Assembly (NCBI GenBank): GCA_009731375.1
Contig: BJOX01000035.1
Coordinates: 882,407 to 906,678 of the forward strand
Source of the DNA: Paulinella micropora
Lineage: Eukaryota; Cercozoa; Imbricatea; Euglyphida
Reading direction: 5' to 3'
DNA: 24,272 nucleotides
Positions 1 through 7,380 of this stretch are shown piece after piece. The notes beneath the pieces are model-generated. The model saw only the letters and a program-made list of their open reading frames with translations, did not search any database and was not told the DNA's origin. Position 1 is the first letter of the stretch. The number at the start of each line of letters is the position of its first letter. The position numbers and the translations under genes are program-made.

Positions 1-535
1 TTTTCTTTGTAGTAGTGTAGTATTAATCGTAATTTTTTGCACTGGCAGGTTTGTTATGGTCGAAAGCGTGATTAAGAACGTTTGTCGCGTGCAAGAGTTA
101 AACAAACTTCTAATTTAGTTAGTATGATATTACGGAGTTAGATTTATTATTTTTTTTAGTAATTAAAGAAATTTTGTTGTAGAATCTATGTATTTTGCGT
201 GGCGACATCGCACTTCTCTTCCTCCCCCGTTCCCCCCTCCCCCCTCCCCCCCCCCGGGGGGGAATTTATTGTAGGTAAAAGCAATGTTTATTATCATAAT
301 AAAGTAAAATGCTTAATGTAAACAAAGATAAACAAACTTAAAAGCAAATTCTGCATGTTGGGCATTGTTATCATCATAGATTCATAGTAGCCGGGACTAT
401 GAAAAAGGAGAAAGATTACCGTGTCGGACCGGTTCCTGCCCACCTCTGAAGATGAAGTTAAAGTGTATTACAATTAATAAAAACGTGTTTTAATATTATT
501 TTTATATGTTCTGCAATCAGTGAATTGATTTCCTT
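1..535. other. AT-rich stretch without a recognisable gene, with a C-rich tract
   Basis: I see no convincing coding sequence here; the longest ATG-led frame that reads at all naturally is a 16-codon one at 398. The notable structure is a pyrimidine/C-rich run at about 219-262 that turns directly into a G run, giving a self-complementary C/G block with i-motif or G-quadruplex potential. Similar C- or G-rich tracts recur near 11.2 kb and 12.12-12.17 kb at the other end of the virus-like segment. Whether this stretch is viral or host flank cannot be decided from the window. Confidence 0.5.
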
Positions 536-805
536 TCATTTCCACACGTTTTCAAAAAAGTCCATATACTTCATGGAAAATTTCGGAAAAAGGGATACCC
601 CCAAGATTGTCGAATGTTTAGTTATAGTATTCCCCCCTCTTGTTGAAGCATCCAACAATCTATCCGCTCTAAGCCTCTCGCGGGCTTGACTATTGATGCC
701 TTCATTAACTTGTTCAGCCCAATCAGCATCTGCTTCATCCAACAAATACTTATTTTCGTGTCTAATTTTGTTATAATACGTAAAAAATGGTTTTTCGTGT
801 GGCAT
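536..805 (-). CDS. Small hypothetical protein, 89 aa
   Basis: Function not recognised. The reading frame is open further upstream, but the upstream 40 codons are low-complexity (Phe/Tyr/Ser-rich) and antisense to a better plus-strand frame, so I place the start at the ATG at 805, giving an N-terminus MPHEKPFFTYYN. The protein is hydrophilic and acidic in its first half (LLDEADADWAEQ), basic in the middle (ARERLRADRL) and ends in an aromatic-rich tail; there is no signal peptide or membrane span. It diverges from the next gene across only 26 bp containing a TATA-like element readable on both strands. Size, AT-rich context and packing match small accessory genes of polinton-like and other protist DNA viruses, but that placement is inference. 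Confidence 0.5.
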   Translation of the reverse strand: MPHEKPFFTYYNKIRHENKYLLDEADADWAEQVNEGINSQARERLRADRLLDASTRGGNTITKHSTILGVSLFPKFSMKYMDFFENVWK

Positions 806-831
806 TTTTTTTATCCGCGGTATAATATAAG

Positions 832-1061
832 ATGGATAATAATAAAAAAAAAAAAAAAGCAAAGACGAGCAACAACTTGAAGAGTTGGAAAGGCTAGGAA
901 AGGAAATTGACCAAATCCGCATCACTCAGAACTTAGTGAATAGAAACCCCAACATTTTCAGCAAACCTCAAAATATCCTTTACCGCTTACCGCTATCAGA
1001 TAAGCAACGAGAAGCAATTTATAATAATATAATTAAAGAAGAGGGAAAAAGCGGGAGTTAA
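832..1061 (+). pseudogene. Small charged protein gene with a frame break at a 15-A run
   Basis: From 858 to the TAA at 1059-1061 one frame reads as a natural charged protein of about 67 codons (pieces: DEQQLEELERLGKEIDQI, PNIFSKPQNILYRLPL, SDKQREAIYNNIIKEE). Its only good start is the ATG at 832, directly after a TATA-like box (GGTATAATATAAG), but that ATG is out of frame because of the A15 run at 844-858; one A more, or two fewer, would join them. The N-terminal half looks helical and coiled-coil-like. The stop lies 4 nt before the next ATG at 1066. The break may be a sequencing error in a homopolymer, a real lesion, or polymerase slippage; the sequence alone cannot tell. Function unknown. 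Confidence 0.6.
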
Positions 1062-1065
1062 ATAT

Positions 1066-1323
1066 ATGTTATTAATATTATTATTTGTGTTATCTAGATT
1101 TGCTATGTCGCGGACTGCCTGCGACTTTTACTCGCGAAACTCAGAAAAAAAGAATGAATCGTGTGCTTATTGTTTAAAGCAAGGGGTAGATACAGGGTTT
1201 AAGTGTGTTTTCATAAATAACGGAAATAATATGTGTCGTAGTTTTGATGAGGCTTTGCCTTTAATGTGCGCGGGTGATAATAGATGGTATATGACACATA
1301 CCTATGAATGTGATAATTTATGA
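1066..1323 (+). CDS. Secreted-type cysteine-rich small protein, 85 aa
   Basis: The first ~14 residues are strongly hydrophobic (MLLILLFVLSRFAM), consistent with a signal peptide or signal anchor. The rest has seven cysteines (C19, C33, C36, C47, C57, C68, C82). The order C-x13-C-x2-C-x10-C-x9-C loosely resembles a PSI-type (plexin-semaphorin-integrin) cystine-rich module, but this is a weak visual match only. A virion-surface or secreted role is plausible. It is packed between two same-strand genes, beginning 4 nt after the preceding stop and ending 33 nt before the GIY-YIG start, so it is probably part of a plus-strand cluster. No close family recognised. Confidence 0.55.
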   Translation: MLLILLFVLSRFAMSRTACDFYSRNSEKKNESCAYCLKQGVDTGFKCVFINNGNNMCRSFDEALPLMCAGDNRWYMTHTYECDNL

Positions 1324-1356
1324 TTTAAAGATAGCGATAATAAACGATATAAAAGG

Positions 1357-1932
1357 ATGCCAGATTATAAACAAGGTAAAATATATGCTATTAGGTCATA
1401 TCAAACGGAGCAGGTGTATATTGGTTCAACAACTCAACCATTATACAAAAGACTTTATGCTCATAAAAGAGAATATAAATGTTGGAAGAATGGAAAATTT
1501 AATTATATTTCGTCTTTTGAAATCGTCATTTTTGATGATGCTTATATTGAATTAATTGAAGAATTTCCTTGTAATAACAAAATGGAACTTGAAAAAGGAG
1601 AAGGTGAATGTATTAGACAAACAGAAAATTGCGTAAATAAAATAATAGTAAGAAGAACCAAAGATGAATATTATCAAGATAACAAAGAACAAATAGTACA
1701 AAAAATGAAAAAATACTATGAAAAAAATAAAGAACATTTAACACAGAAAATGAAAGGATACTACGAAGAAAATAAAGAGCAATTATCACAGAACAGGAAA
1801 GGATACAGAGAACAGAATAAAGAATATTTATTAAAAAAGAAAAAAGAATATTATAAAGAAATAAGACAAAAAAAATTACTTGTGAGTGTGGTTCAATTTT
1901 GTCAGTACATAGTTGATTACCTCATAAATTAA
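1357..1932 (+). CDS. GIY-YIG nuclease domain protein with lysine-rich repeat tail; C-terminus frame-shifted
   Basis: The N-terminal ~95 residues are a GIY-YIG endonuclease domain: K8-I-Y10 and Y21-I-G23 form the two motif strands, followed by R32 and H36, the probable catalytic Glu E82 in LEKGEGECI, and N94 in CVNK. These are the family's usual active-site positions. The tail (about 103-170) has four to five copies of a ~15-residue unit of the type YYEKNKEHLTQKMKG, probably a charged helix or coiled coil. This architecture is common in giant viruses and their relatives, where it occurs as homing-type or accessory nucleases. The annotated end is not native: after the A8 run at 1868-1875 the alternative frame encodes a Cys-x-Cys-Gly...His zinc knuckle interrupted by a TGA (see findings). 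A TATA-like GATATAAAAGG precedes the ATG. Confidence 0.85.
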   Translation: MPDYKQGKIYAIRSYQTEQVYIGSTTQPLYKRLYAHKREYKCWKNGKFNYISSFEIVIFDDAYIELIEEFPCNNKMELEKGEGECIRQTENCVNKIIVRRTKDEYYQDNKEQIVQKMKKYYEKNKEHLTQKMKGYYEENKEQLSQNRKGYREQNKEYLLKKKKEYYKEIRQKKLLVSVVQFCQYIVDYLIN

Positions 1933-1978
1933 AGGAAATGCACTACGACAATATGATAGGATTATCAACTTTTGGTTT

Positions 1979-2317
1979 TTAATTTATTTTTGGAGACGGA
2001 CAGATTATCCCAATAAGAAGCGTAAGCACACCTATAAACGTGTTAGCATTAGCACAACTGATTGTCGGGAAGCTCAATCTAACAACACACAAAATGATTA
2101 TGCTACATATAACTGTCATCTGAACAGCATATTTAATTAATCTTGCATCTGTCCTTTCTTTAAAGCAACAACATCGCCACTCATCGTTTATCTCGTGATC
2201 TAATTTTTTTTCTTCATTCTTCAACGAAATGTCCAAAACACGATTTTTTAATTCTGGTGTTAGTTCGCCATCTGCCATATCAATGAGTGGAGGTGGAGGG
2301 TGTAATCTAGGGGGCAT
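1979..2317 (-). CDS. Small protein with two transmembrane segments, 112 aa
   Basis: A proline-rich start (MPPRLHPPPPLID) is followed by an acidic/basic helical stretch (LTPELKNRVLDISLKNEEKK), a CCC cluster (residues about 49-51) and two hydrophobic spans, about 65-86 (VQMTVICSIIILCVVRL) and about 92-107 (FIGVLTLLIGIICP). It is predicted to be a membrane protein with the N-terminus on one face and a very short C-terminal tail. The internal Met14 (MADGELTP) is an alternative start. It lies 32 nt downstream of the fibre gene stop on the same strand without a TATA-like element of its own, so it may be co-transcribed with it. Similar small membrane proteins beside virion genes are common in protist DNA viruses; no specific function recognised. 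Confidence 0.6.
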   Translation of the reverse strand: MPPRLHPPPPLIDMADGELTPELKNRVLDISLKNEEKKLDHEINDEWRCCCFKERTDARLIKYAVQMTVICSIIILCVVRLSFPTISCANANTFIGVLTLLIGIICPSPKIN

Positions 2318-2349
2318 TGTAATTACGGATTTCTGCTAATTGGTTTTTT

Positions 2350-3678
2350 TTAATCAGCTATTAGATTATTATTTTGTTTCTCTAAATTAACTGTCTTTTC
2401 TGATAATTGTTGAACGGCCTTAATTAACGGGGCGATAAACTCGGAATAACCTATACCATAACCGACATCACCACTTTCAACACATTTAACATCTTCTGGA
2501 TTAACACTCACACCGTTCAATTCGCATTCCTTTCTTTGCTTTGGACACGGAACCATAATTGTTTCTTTTATAAAACCGCCAAAATCTAGCATATCCATTT
2601 CTGTTAGTATTTCTTCTAATTCCTGTGCTATTAAGCCAGTCCTACATTTCTTGTTGTCATCAATCATACGATAGCAAACTGGGTTTAACTTATTAATAAA
2701 ATCTAAGCCTAAACACTCCTTTATATCTTCTTTTTTTCTCCTGTCTGAATATTGAATTGGATTAGACAATACCCATAATTGCCCATCACTCCCTCTCAAA
2801 GACATTAAAGCAGTATTATTTTGATTTTCCCATATGAAACCATTCGTTGTAGTACTACCAACTCTAAATCTTATAGCATGAGTAGTTATTCCTCCGCCTA
2901 CTCCTCCTGCTGGTGCTGTCCCTCCACTTAATGATTTATTATTCCCAGACTGAGACATATAAATCCCCCAGTTTGAATCGGTAATATCCCAAATATATAT
3001 TCCTTTATTGCTTCCTCCATCTGTTCCTCCTTGAATGGCTAATTTCGCACCTGTTCCTGTTGCTGACGATGTTAGTGTTCCTGTGTATGTAATTCCCGCA
3101 CTTGCCGTTATTAATCCACTCGCAGTTAATGTTGTTGTTGATATACCCGCATTTGCTGTTATTAATCCACTCGCGGTTATTGCCTTCGTTGTTAATAAGC
3201 CTGATGAACTACTGATGTCTATTGCGGTGTTAAATGTTATATTACTTCCTACCGCTACTCCTGACGCATATTGAAAAAGGAGATTAGTGCCTTTGGCTAT
3301 CATAAAATTTGAGTTAGTAGAACTTGACTTATCATTAACTGTGCCATCCCAATAACAATCAAATTTTAATGCTACATTGCCATGTCCGTTGTTAATTAGT
3401 TGAAAACAAGGATAATTTGGATCGGCTGTTGTAAATGCTTGTATATGCGGCCCTGCTACACCAGATGTCCCGTATAATTCTAATCCACCCGTGTATGCCG
3501 CCAATCCTCTCGTTGTTCTTCCCAATATTAATGGTTTATCTTGTGCTATCGTTATTTTATCGCTTGTTGCCAATGTTGTTGTAGTCATTCCAGCAGTCGC
3601 CGTTAATGTAGTTCCCGTTATTGTTCCACCATTTGTTATGTTGTTTGAGTTCATATCTAAGGCTCCATAAAATCGCAT
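2350..3678 (-). CDS. C-terminal part of tail-fibre-like protein with S74 self-cleaving chaperone domain
   Basis: This frame carries a Thr/Ser/Gly-rich fibre section with LTASGLITA-type repeats (about 165-200) and a C-terminal peptidase S74/intramolecular chaperone domain from about residue 308: YSDRRKKEDIKE, then LNPVCYRM, RTGLIAQELEEIL and GYSEFIAPLIKAVQQL. Known members cut themselves just before the Ser of SDRR (here S311), with a nearby Lys, releasing the chaperone after it has trimerised the fibre. The last ~25 residues look coiled-coil. The apparent ATG at 3678 is not the real start: the same frame runs upstream through 11 codons to a single TAA at 3712-3714, beyond which the frame of the next piece continues. 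So this is the end of a longer gene split by a nonsense codon. Likely virion surface or host-contact protein. Confidence 0.85.
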   Translation of the reverse strand: MRFYGALDMNSNNITNGGTITGTTLTATAGMTTTTLATSDKITIAQDKPLILGRTTRGLAAYTGGLELYGTSGVAGPHIQAFTTADPNYPCFQLINNGHGNVALKFDCYWDGTVNDKSSSTNSNFMIAKGTNLLFQYASGVAVGSNITFNTAIDISSSSGLLTTKAITASGLITANAGISTTTLTASGLITASAGITYTGTLTSSATGTGAKLAIQGGTDGGSNKGIYIWDITDSNWGIYMSQSGNNKSLSGGTAPAGGVGGGITTHAIRFRVGSTTTNGFIWENQNNTALMSLRGSDGQLWVLSNPIQYSDRRKKEDIKECLGLDFINKLNPVCYRMIDDNKKCRTGLIAQELEEILTEMDMLDFGGFIKETIMVPCPKQRKECELNGVSVNPEDVKCVESGDVGYGIGYSEFIAPLIKAVQQLSEKTVNLEKQNNNLIAD

Positions 3679-3711
3679 ACCGTCAGCATTGTTAAAACGG
3701 ACAATGTCAGA

Positions 3712-4722
3712 TTAAGCACTTTTATTGTCCAAAAGTTTTGAAATATAAAGTCCCGCCCCTTTTACATCAAATGCTACATTCGTGAATACATAACCTCTTT
3801 GGTCTGCGGTTCCGCTTGTAGCAGTATTTAGAGTAAATAAGAAATACTGATAATCTCCTGATGTCTGTGAAAAGAATATATCTCCTCCATTTTGGTTTAA
3901 TATCCTCGCCCCATTATATGTAATATTTCCGCCATTAGTGATAGTTTGATTATTAAAATCGGCATTGTTCGTTAAAGTTAGATATTTTATCACAGTGCTC
4001 GTCCCGTTGAATGTTTTAATTCCTGTTATTGTTTGGTCTCCTGTTAGTTTCACACAATTGTCATCCAGATGTTGTCTATTTACCGCTTCATTCGCATTTT
4101 GTGGTGCTCCTAGATTAACAATCCGACTACTATTACAATCTAAGCCAGTAGCATTAAACCACGAAACAATCGTCCCGTCAATAATAAAACTTATTTTTTT
4201 CGCAGAAATTTCAAAGTTGTGATACGTTNNNNNNNNNNTTACACCCGTGCCCATATCAAGGCATCCGATAGTTCCTATATTGGGTGTGGAGTTAAAAACC
4301 ACGAATGTTCTTTTTGTTGTTGCATTCGTTGAATTTCCAGTTATTTCAAGGGCACTGCTAAATGTCTTAATTCCTGCTATGGTTTGGTTTCCTGAGGTTT
4401 TAACCGCCGACGTATCAAGGACAGAAACATCAACACCATCAACTAAATTCACATTTGATATGCTTTGATTTCCCATATTTAGTCCTCCCGTCATACTGGC
4501 TGTGCCGTCTAATCTAAGAAAGGGTGATGCCACGTTTCTCCATTGTCCAGTGCTATAAATGAGTAGTTGATTATCTGATGCTGTTGTTATAATCACATCG
4601 CTATGTGTATCAATACTTCCACTCGCCGACACTTTCGCGTTGTTGGAGTCGTGCTCTGATAGCCAAGTTGTGATAGACCTGCCATTTAGTTGATTTACAT
4701 TTGTTATGCTTTGGCTTTTCAT
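3712..4722 (-). CDS. Middle part of tail-fibre-like protein, with an assembly gap
   Basis: This is the central piece of the same fibre gene. It repeats modules seen upstream: TWLSEHDSNNAKVSASGSI, NQLLIYSTGQWRN, FLRLDGTASMTGGLNMG and LTGDQTITGIKTF, the last being a motif widespread in phage and algal-virus fibre proteins. Ten Ns at 4229-4238 leave four unknown residues; the true gap length is not known. The piece ends at TAA 3712-3714, with 11 open codons then leading in the same frame into the S74 piece. Its apparent start at 4722 is an artefact: it is out of frame with the upstream piece because of a 2-nt loss near 4739, located by comparison with the sister repeat near 5137. Trimeric beta-structured shaft is the expected fold. 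Confidence 0.8.
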   Translation of the reverse strand: MKSQSITNVNQLNGRSITTWLSEHDSNNAKVSASGSIDTHSDVIITTASDNQLLIYSTGQWRNVASPFLRLDGTASMTGGLNMGNQSISNVNLVDGVDVSVLDTSAVKTSGNQTIAGIKTFSSALEITGNSTNATTKRTFVVFNSTPNIGTIGCLDMGTGVXXXXTYHNFEISAKKISFIIDGTIVSWFNATGLDCNSSRIVNLGAPQNANEAVNRQHLDDNCVKLTGDQTITGIKTFNGTSTVIKYLTLTNNADFNNQTITNGGNITYNGARILNQNGGDIFFSQTSGDYQYFLFTLNTATSGTADQRGYVFTNVAFDVKGAGLYISKLLDNKSA

Positions 4723-4723
4723 A

Positions 4724-5968
4724 TCAAGACCCGCACTCGCTTATTATACTGCTAAATGTCTTAAGACCCGCTATGGTTTGGTCTCCTGTTAGTTTAACCA
4801 CCGAACCATCAACCGCGAGATTAGCGAGATTAATTCCATTATATGTAGAAGCCCCTGAAATAGCAAAACCACCCATATTTAGTCCTCCCGTCATACTGGC
4901 TGTGCCGTCTAATCTAAGAAAGGGTGGTGTGGTGTTTCTCCATTGCCCCGTGCTATACATAATCAGTTGGTTATCTGCTGGAAAACCTGTTATTGTCACA
5001 TCGCTATGTGAGTCTATGCTTCCACTCGCTGACACCTTATCATTATTATCTTGGTGCTCAAATATCCATTTATCAACATCTTTGGTATTTAGTAAATTTA
5101 TATTTATTATGTTTTGTCTTTTCACATCAATCCCCGCACTCGCATTTATTATACTGCTAAATGTTTTAATTCCTGCTATGGTTTGGTCTCCTGTTAGTTT
5201 AACCACAGAAGTGTCAAGGGCGGAAACATCAATACCATCAACCAAATTAACATTTGTTATGTTAAATCCTCCCATATTTAAATTTCCAAACATCATAGCG
5301 AGACCATCCAATCTAAGAAAAGGTGAGTTTGTGTTTCTCCATTGCCCTGTGCTATAAATGAGCAGTTGGTTATCGGCGGGTGTGCCTGTAATTAAAACAT
5401 CGCTGTGTGTATTAATTGAGCCGTCTGCTGACACTTTATCATTATTATCTTCGTGCTCTGATATCCAAGTATCAACATCTTTTGTATTTAATAAATTTAC
5501 ACCTGTTATATTCAAATTACCGCCCATATTAATGTTGCCGAATTCATCAACATTTATCGGAAAGGTTTTATTTACCCAGTTTATTGAGTTATATGTGAGA
5601 TAACTATTCATTGCGATTGGTGCGGTTATGACTACATCCGTTAATTTATCCAGTTCAAAATCGCTTATATAACTTGAATTTAATGTAGCAAATGAAGTAT
5701 TACCCAACCCATCTGTCTTTAATACTTGATTTGCCGTGCCGTCCGCTAATGGTAAATCGTATTCGTTATTGATTGACACATAACCAGTATCAGATATCAT
5801 CAAAGAGGAGTTATTATTTCGCGATGATATTGTTATGTCATCTGTCCTTGCTTGTATTGAGTTTGCTTCAATATGATCGCCATATAATACTCCATCAACT
5901 TCTAAATCCTCGTCTATTATCACAGAGCCGTAATAGTGATATGCCCACGGATTGCCCTTTTGGTTCAT
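4724..5968 (-). CDS. N-terminal part of tail-fibre-like protein
   Basis: This is the true start of the fibre gene: ATG at 5968 behind an AT-rich divergent promoter region. Residues 1-30 (MNQKGNPWAYHYYGSVIIDE) probably form the attachment head. Next come LPLADGTANQVLKTDG and LGNTSFATLN, a signature seen in many phage and NCLDV fibre proteins, and then tandem ~133-residue modules (sword-like units with WISEHEDNNDKVSADGS, GQWRN, FLRLDG, LTGDQTIAGIKTFSS). At DNA level the modules repeat about every 400 bp (equivalent points near 4535, 4935 and 5335). The frame ends early at 4724 (…SSIISECGS) because of the 2-nt deletion. Together the three pieces span about 1,200 codons. Confidence 0.82.
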   Translation of the reverse strand: MNQKGNPWAYHYYGSVIIDEDLEVDGVLYGDHIEANSIQARTDDITISSRNNNSSLMISDTGYVSINNEYDLPLADGTANQVLKTDGLGNTSFATLNSSYISDFELDKLTDVVITAPIAMNSYLTYNSINWVNKTFPINVDEFGNINMGGNLNITGVNLLNTKDVDTWISEHEDNNDKVSADGSINTHSDVLITGTPADNQLLIYSTGQWRNTNSPFLRLDGLAMMFGNLNMGGFNITNVNLVDGIDVSALDTSVVKLTGDQTIAGIKTFSSIINASAGIDVKRQNIININLLNTKDVDKWIFEHQDNNDKVSASGSIDSHSDVTITGFPADNQLIMYSTGQWRNTTPPFLRLDGTASMTGGLNMGGFAISGASTYNGINLANLAVDGSVVKLTGDQTIAGLKTFSSIISECGS

Positions 5969-6070
5969 AATTTAATAGAATTATTTTATACAAACAAATT
6001 TTCAATTTGTGTTATATAGCAAAATCGCGAGCGATTTTTATATATCGTAGAATATATAGTTTTAAAAAAT
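5969..6070. promoter_or_regulatory. Divergent promoter region between fibre and putative virion gene
   Basis: This 102-bp intergenic region separates two divergent ATGs. It contains TATA-like sequences readable in both directions (TTTTTATATATCG, AATATATAG, and on the minus strand TGCTATATAACAC). It also has two short perfect inverted repeats: ACAAATT-TTC-AATTTGT near 5991-6007 and AAAATCGC-GA-GCGATTTT near 6021-6038. Shared regulation of the two virion-type genes, or a protein-binding site between them, is plausible. No experimental support. Confidence 0.5.
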
Positions 6071-6700
6071 ATGAATATATTCGGCCGATCGCAAGAACAG
6101 CAGTCAATAGATACTAAAACTATTGCCGTTACTGCTACCCCGACATTAACAAGAAACATTCAAAATGCGTATGTTGGTCTTGATCTTAGGTCGTGGATGG
6201 AAAGTTCAACATTCACTACTCTTTGCACGGGCGGTTATGGTAGCAAAACAATATCTAATTTAGGATATGGTTATTTCATTAAAGTTGCTTTTCGCGGGTC
6301 TTTGAATTTGCCCGCCCCGACTGGAATAGGAACTTTTCAGTTCTGGTTTCATAAAACGGACGGAACAAATGTTGATGACTTTTACAGCGAAGTGCTAAAT
6401 TATACAACCGCCATTGAGTATAAGTCTTTTGATTGTATATGGCTAATTCAAAGATACGGAGTCCAAATGAAAATGATATGGTTAATGACTTGTCCAAATC
6501 CCGCGGACACCACCAATAATACAACAATACGAATTTCTGGAAATACGACTAATGAGGTTTTATTAACATATGCGACAGATGCTCCAATAACATTGGAAGT
6601 ATATTATAAAACGGCATCTGCGGATTATGTATCTTTTAAACCATCATATTTTAATATTGATGTGATGAGAGACATAGCACTAACCGCCTCTTACACATGA
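6071..6700 (+). CDS. Putative virion/structural protein, 209 aa
   Basis: Family not firmly recognised. The 209-residue product is rich in Thr, Ser, Asn and aromatic residues, with alternating hydrophobic strands (GYGYFIKVAFRGSLNLP, GTFQFWFHKTDGT, TIRISGNTTNEVLLTYA, PITLEVYYKTASADYVSF) typical of a beta-sandwich, and no signal peptide or membrane span. Size and strand pattern would suit a single jelly-roll minor capsid/penton protein of polinton-like viruses, or another virion protein, but no diagnostic motif is visible. It diverges from the fibre gene, and its last 10 nt overlap the convergent gene ending at 6691. The gene appears intact. Confidence 0.55.
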   Translation: MNIFGRSQEQQSIDTKTIAVTATPTLTRNIQNAYVGLDLRSWMESSTFTTLCTGGYGSKTISNLGYGYFIKVAFRGSLNLPAPTGIGTFQFWFHKTDGTNVDDFYSEVLNYTTAIEYKSFDCIWLIQRYGVQMKMIWLMTCPNPADTTNNTTIRISGNTTNEVLLTYATDAPITLEVYYKTASADYVSFKPSYFNIDVMRDIALTASYT

Positions 6701-6891
6701 AACCTGTCATACATGTCTTTTAGTGTCGTGAGTTTGCCCTCGTGTTGAGATAAGACATCGCGAAAAAACGTCTTATAATCTAACTTACCATATTTAAGAA
6801 TAGGGCGTTGGTCTGGTGGTATGTGTGCGTATCTACTCTCGTGCCATTTCTTCATATCCTCCTGCATAGTCGTGCGGTCTTCCACTTTCAT
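6691..6891 (-). CDS. Small hypothetical protein or C-terminal part of the upstream gene, 66 aa
   Basis: The frame is hydrophilic and helical (VEDRTTMQEDMKKWHESRYA, IPPDQRPILKYGKLDYKTFF, LSQHEGKLTTLKDMYDRF). The first ATG (6891) overlaps the TGA of the gene at 6888-7340 as ATGA. Upstream of this ATG the same frame still reads naturally for about 16 codons (GTFESIKRSFNFLY), whereas the end of the neighbouring ORF (AHLKVSKDPLTSCI) looks less natural. So this may be the C-terminal part of one ~220-codon gene split by a one-base frame break near 6945. It converges on and overlaps the 3' end of the plus-strand gene. Function unknown. Confidence 0.5.
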   Translation of the reverse strand: MKVEDRTTMQEDMKKWHESRYAHIPPDQRPILKYGKLDYKTFFRDVLSQHEGKLTTLKDMYDRFHV

Positions 6892-7340
6892 ATACAAGAA
6901 GTTAAAGGATCTTTTGATACTTTCAAATGTGCCGTTATTATTTCATAGCAACTATACCCGCTCTCGGGCGGATTCCGCTTTGCTTTAATTGGCGTTTTCT
7001 TTTCCTTTGGCGGTACGGACCCCTCTTTTGCTTCTAAAACTGTTAATTCTTTTTTTGCTAATTCTTTTCCTACATTGGTCTTGATTTCGGTAATACCAGT
7101 CTCCTTCAAATCACTTTCTTTAAAAGGTGTAAATTCTTCTGGTTCAAAGAATTTTTTCATCGTATCGGAAGAAGTCAATACAGCTTCAACATTATCACTC
7201 TGTTGATTTTGTTCGGGTCGGTATTTTTCGTAAAATGCGACGATATCAGGTTTAAGTGATTTGCTTGTTGGTAGTTTTATGTCGCTACTTAAATGAGTCC
7301 ATTTGGCGATTTCGTCCAAATAATTTTGCTTTGTGCTCAT
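6888..7340 (-). CDS. Hypothetical protein, 150 aa
   Basis: Function not recognised. The N-terminus (NYLDEIAKWTHLSSDIKLP, then SLKPDIVAFYEKYR) is helical and resembles small SAP-like or helical DNA-binding modules, though I cannot confirm this. The middle is acidic (EPEEFTPFKESDLKE) and the C-terminal third is Lys-rich (KEKKTPIKAKRN). The start ATG at 7340 lies just after a TATA-like element (CTATTATATAGAAC) and about 40 bp downstream of the primase stop at 7381, same strand. The end probably suffers a frame break around 6945, with coding continuing in the frame of the 66-aa entry. It may assist replication given its position, but that is only context. Confidence 0.6.
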   Translation of the reverse strand: MSTKQNYLDEIAKWTHLSSDIKLPTSKSLKPDIVAFYEKYRPEQNQQSDNVEAVLTSSDTMKKFFEPEEFTPFKESDLKETGITEIKTNVGKELAKKELTVLEAKEGSVPPKEKKTPIKAKRNPPESGYSCYEIITAHLKVSKDPLTSCI

Positions 7341-7380
7341 GTTCTATATAATAGAGGAAAAAAAATCCACACTTTAATTT

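Noticed and set aside
398-448. 16-codon ATG frame starting MKKEKDYRVG
   Set aside because: Too short and without promoter or conservation evidence to call a gene.
3035-5603. Several plus-strand frames opposite the fibre gene
   Set aside because: Antisense shadows of the repetitive fibre modules; the minus-strand reading has clear domains.
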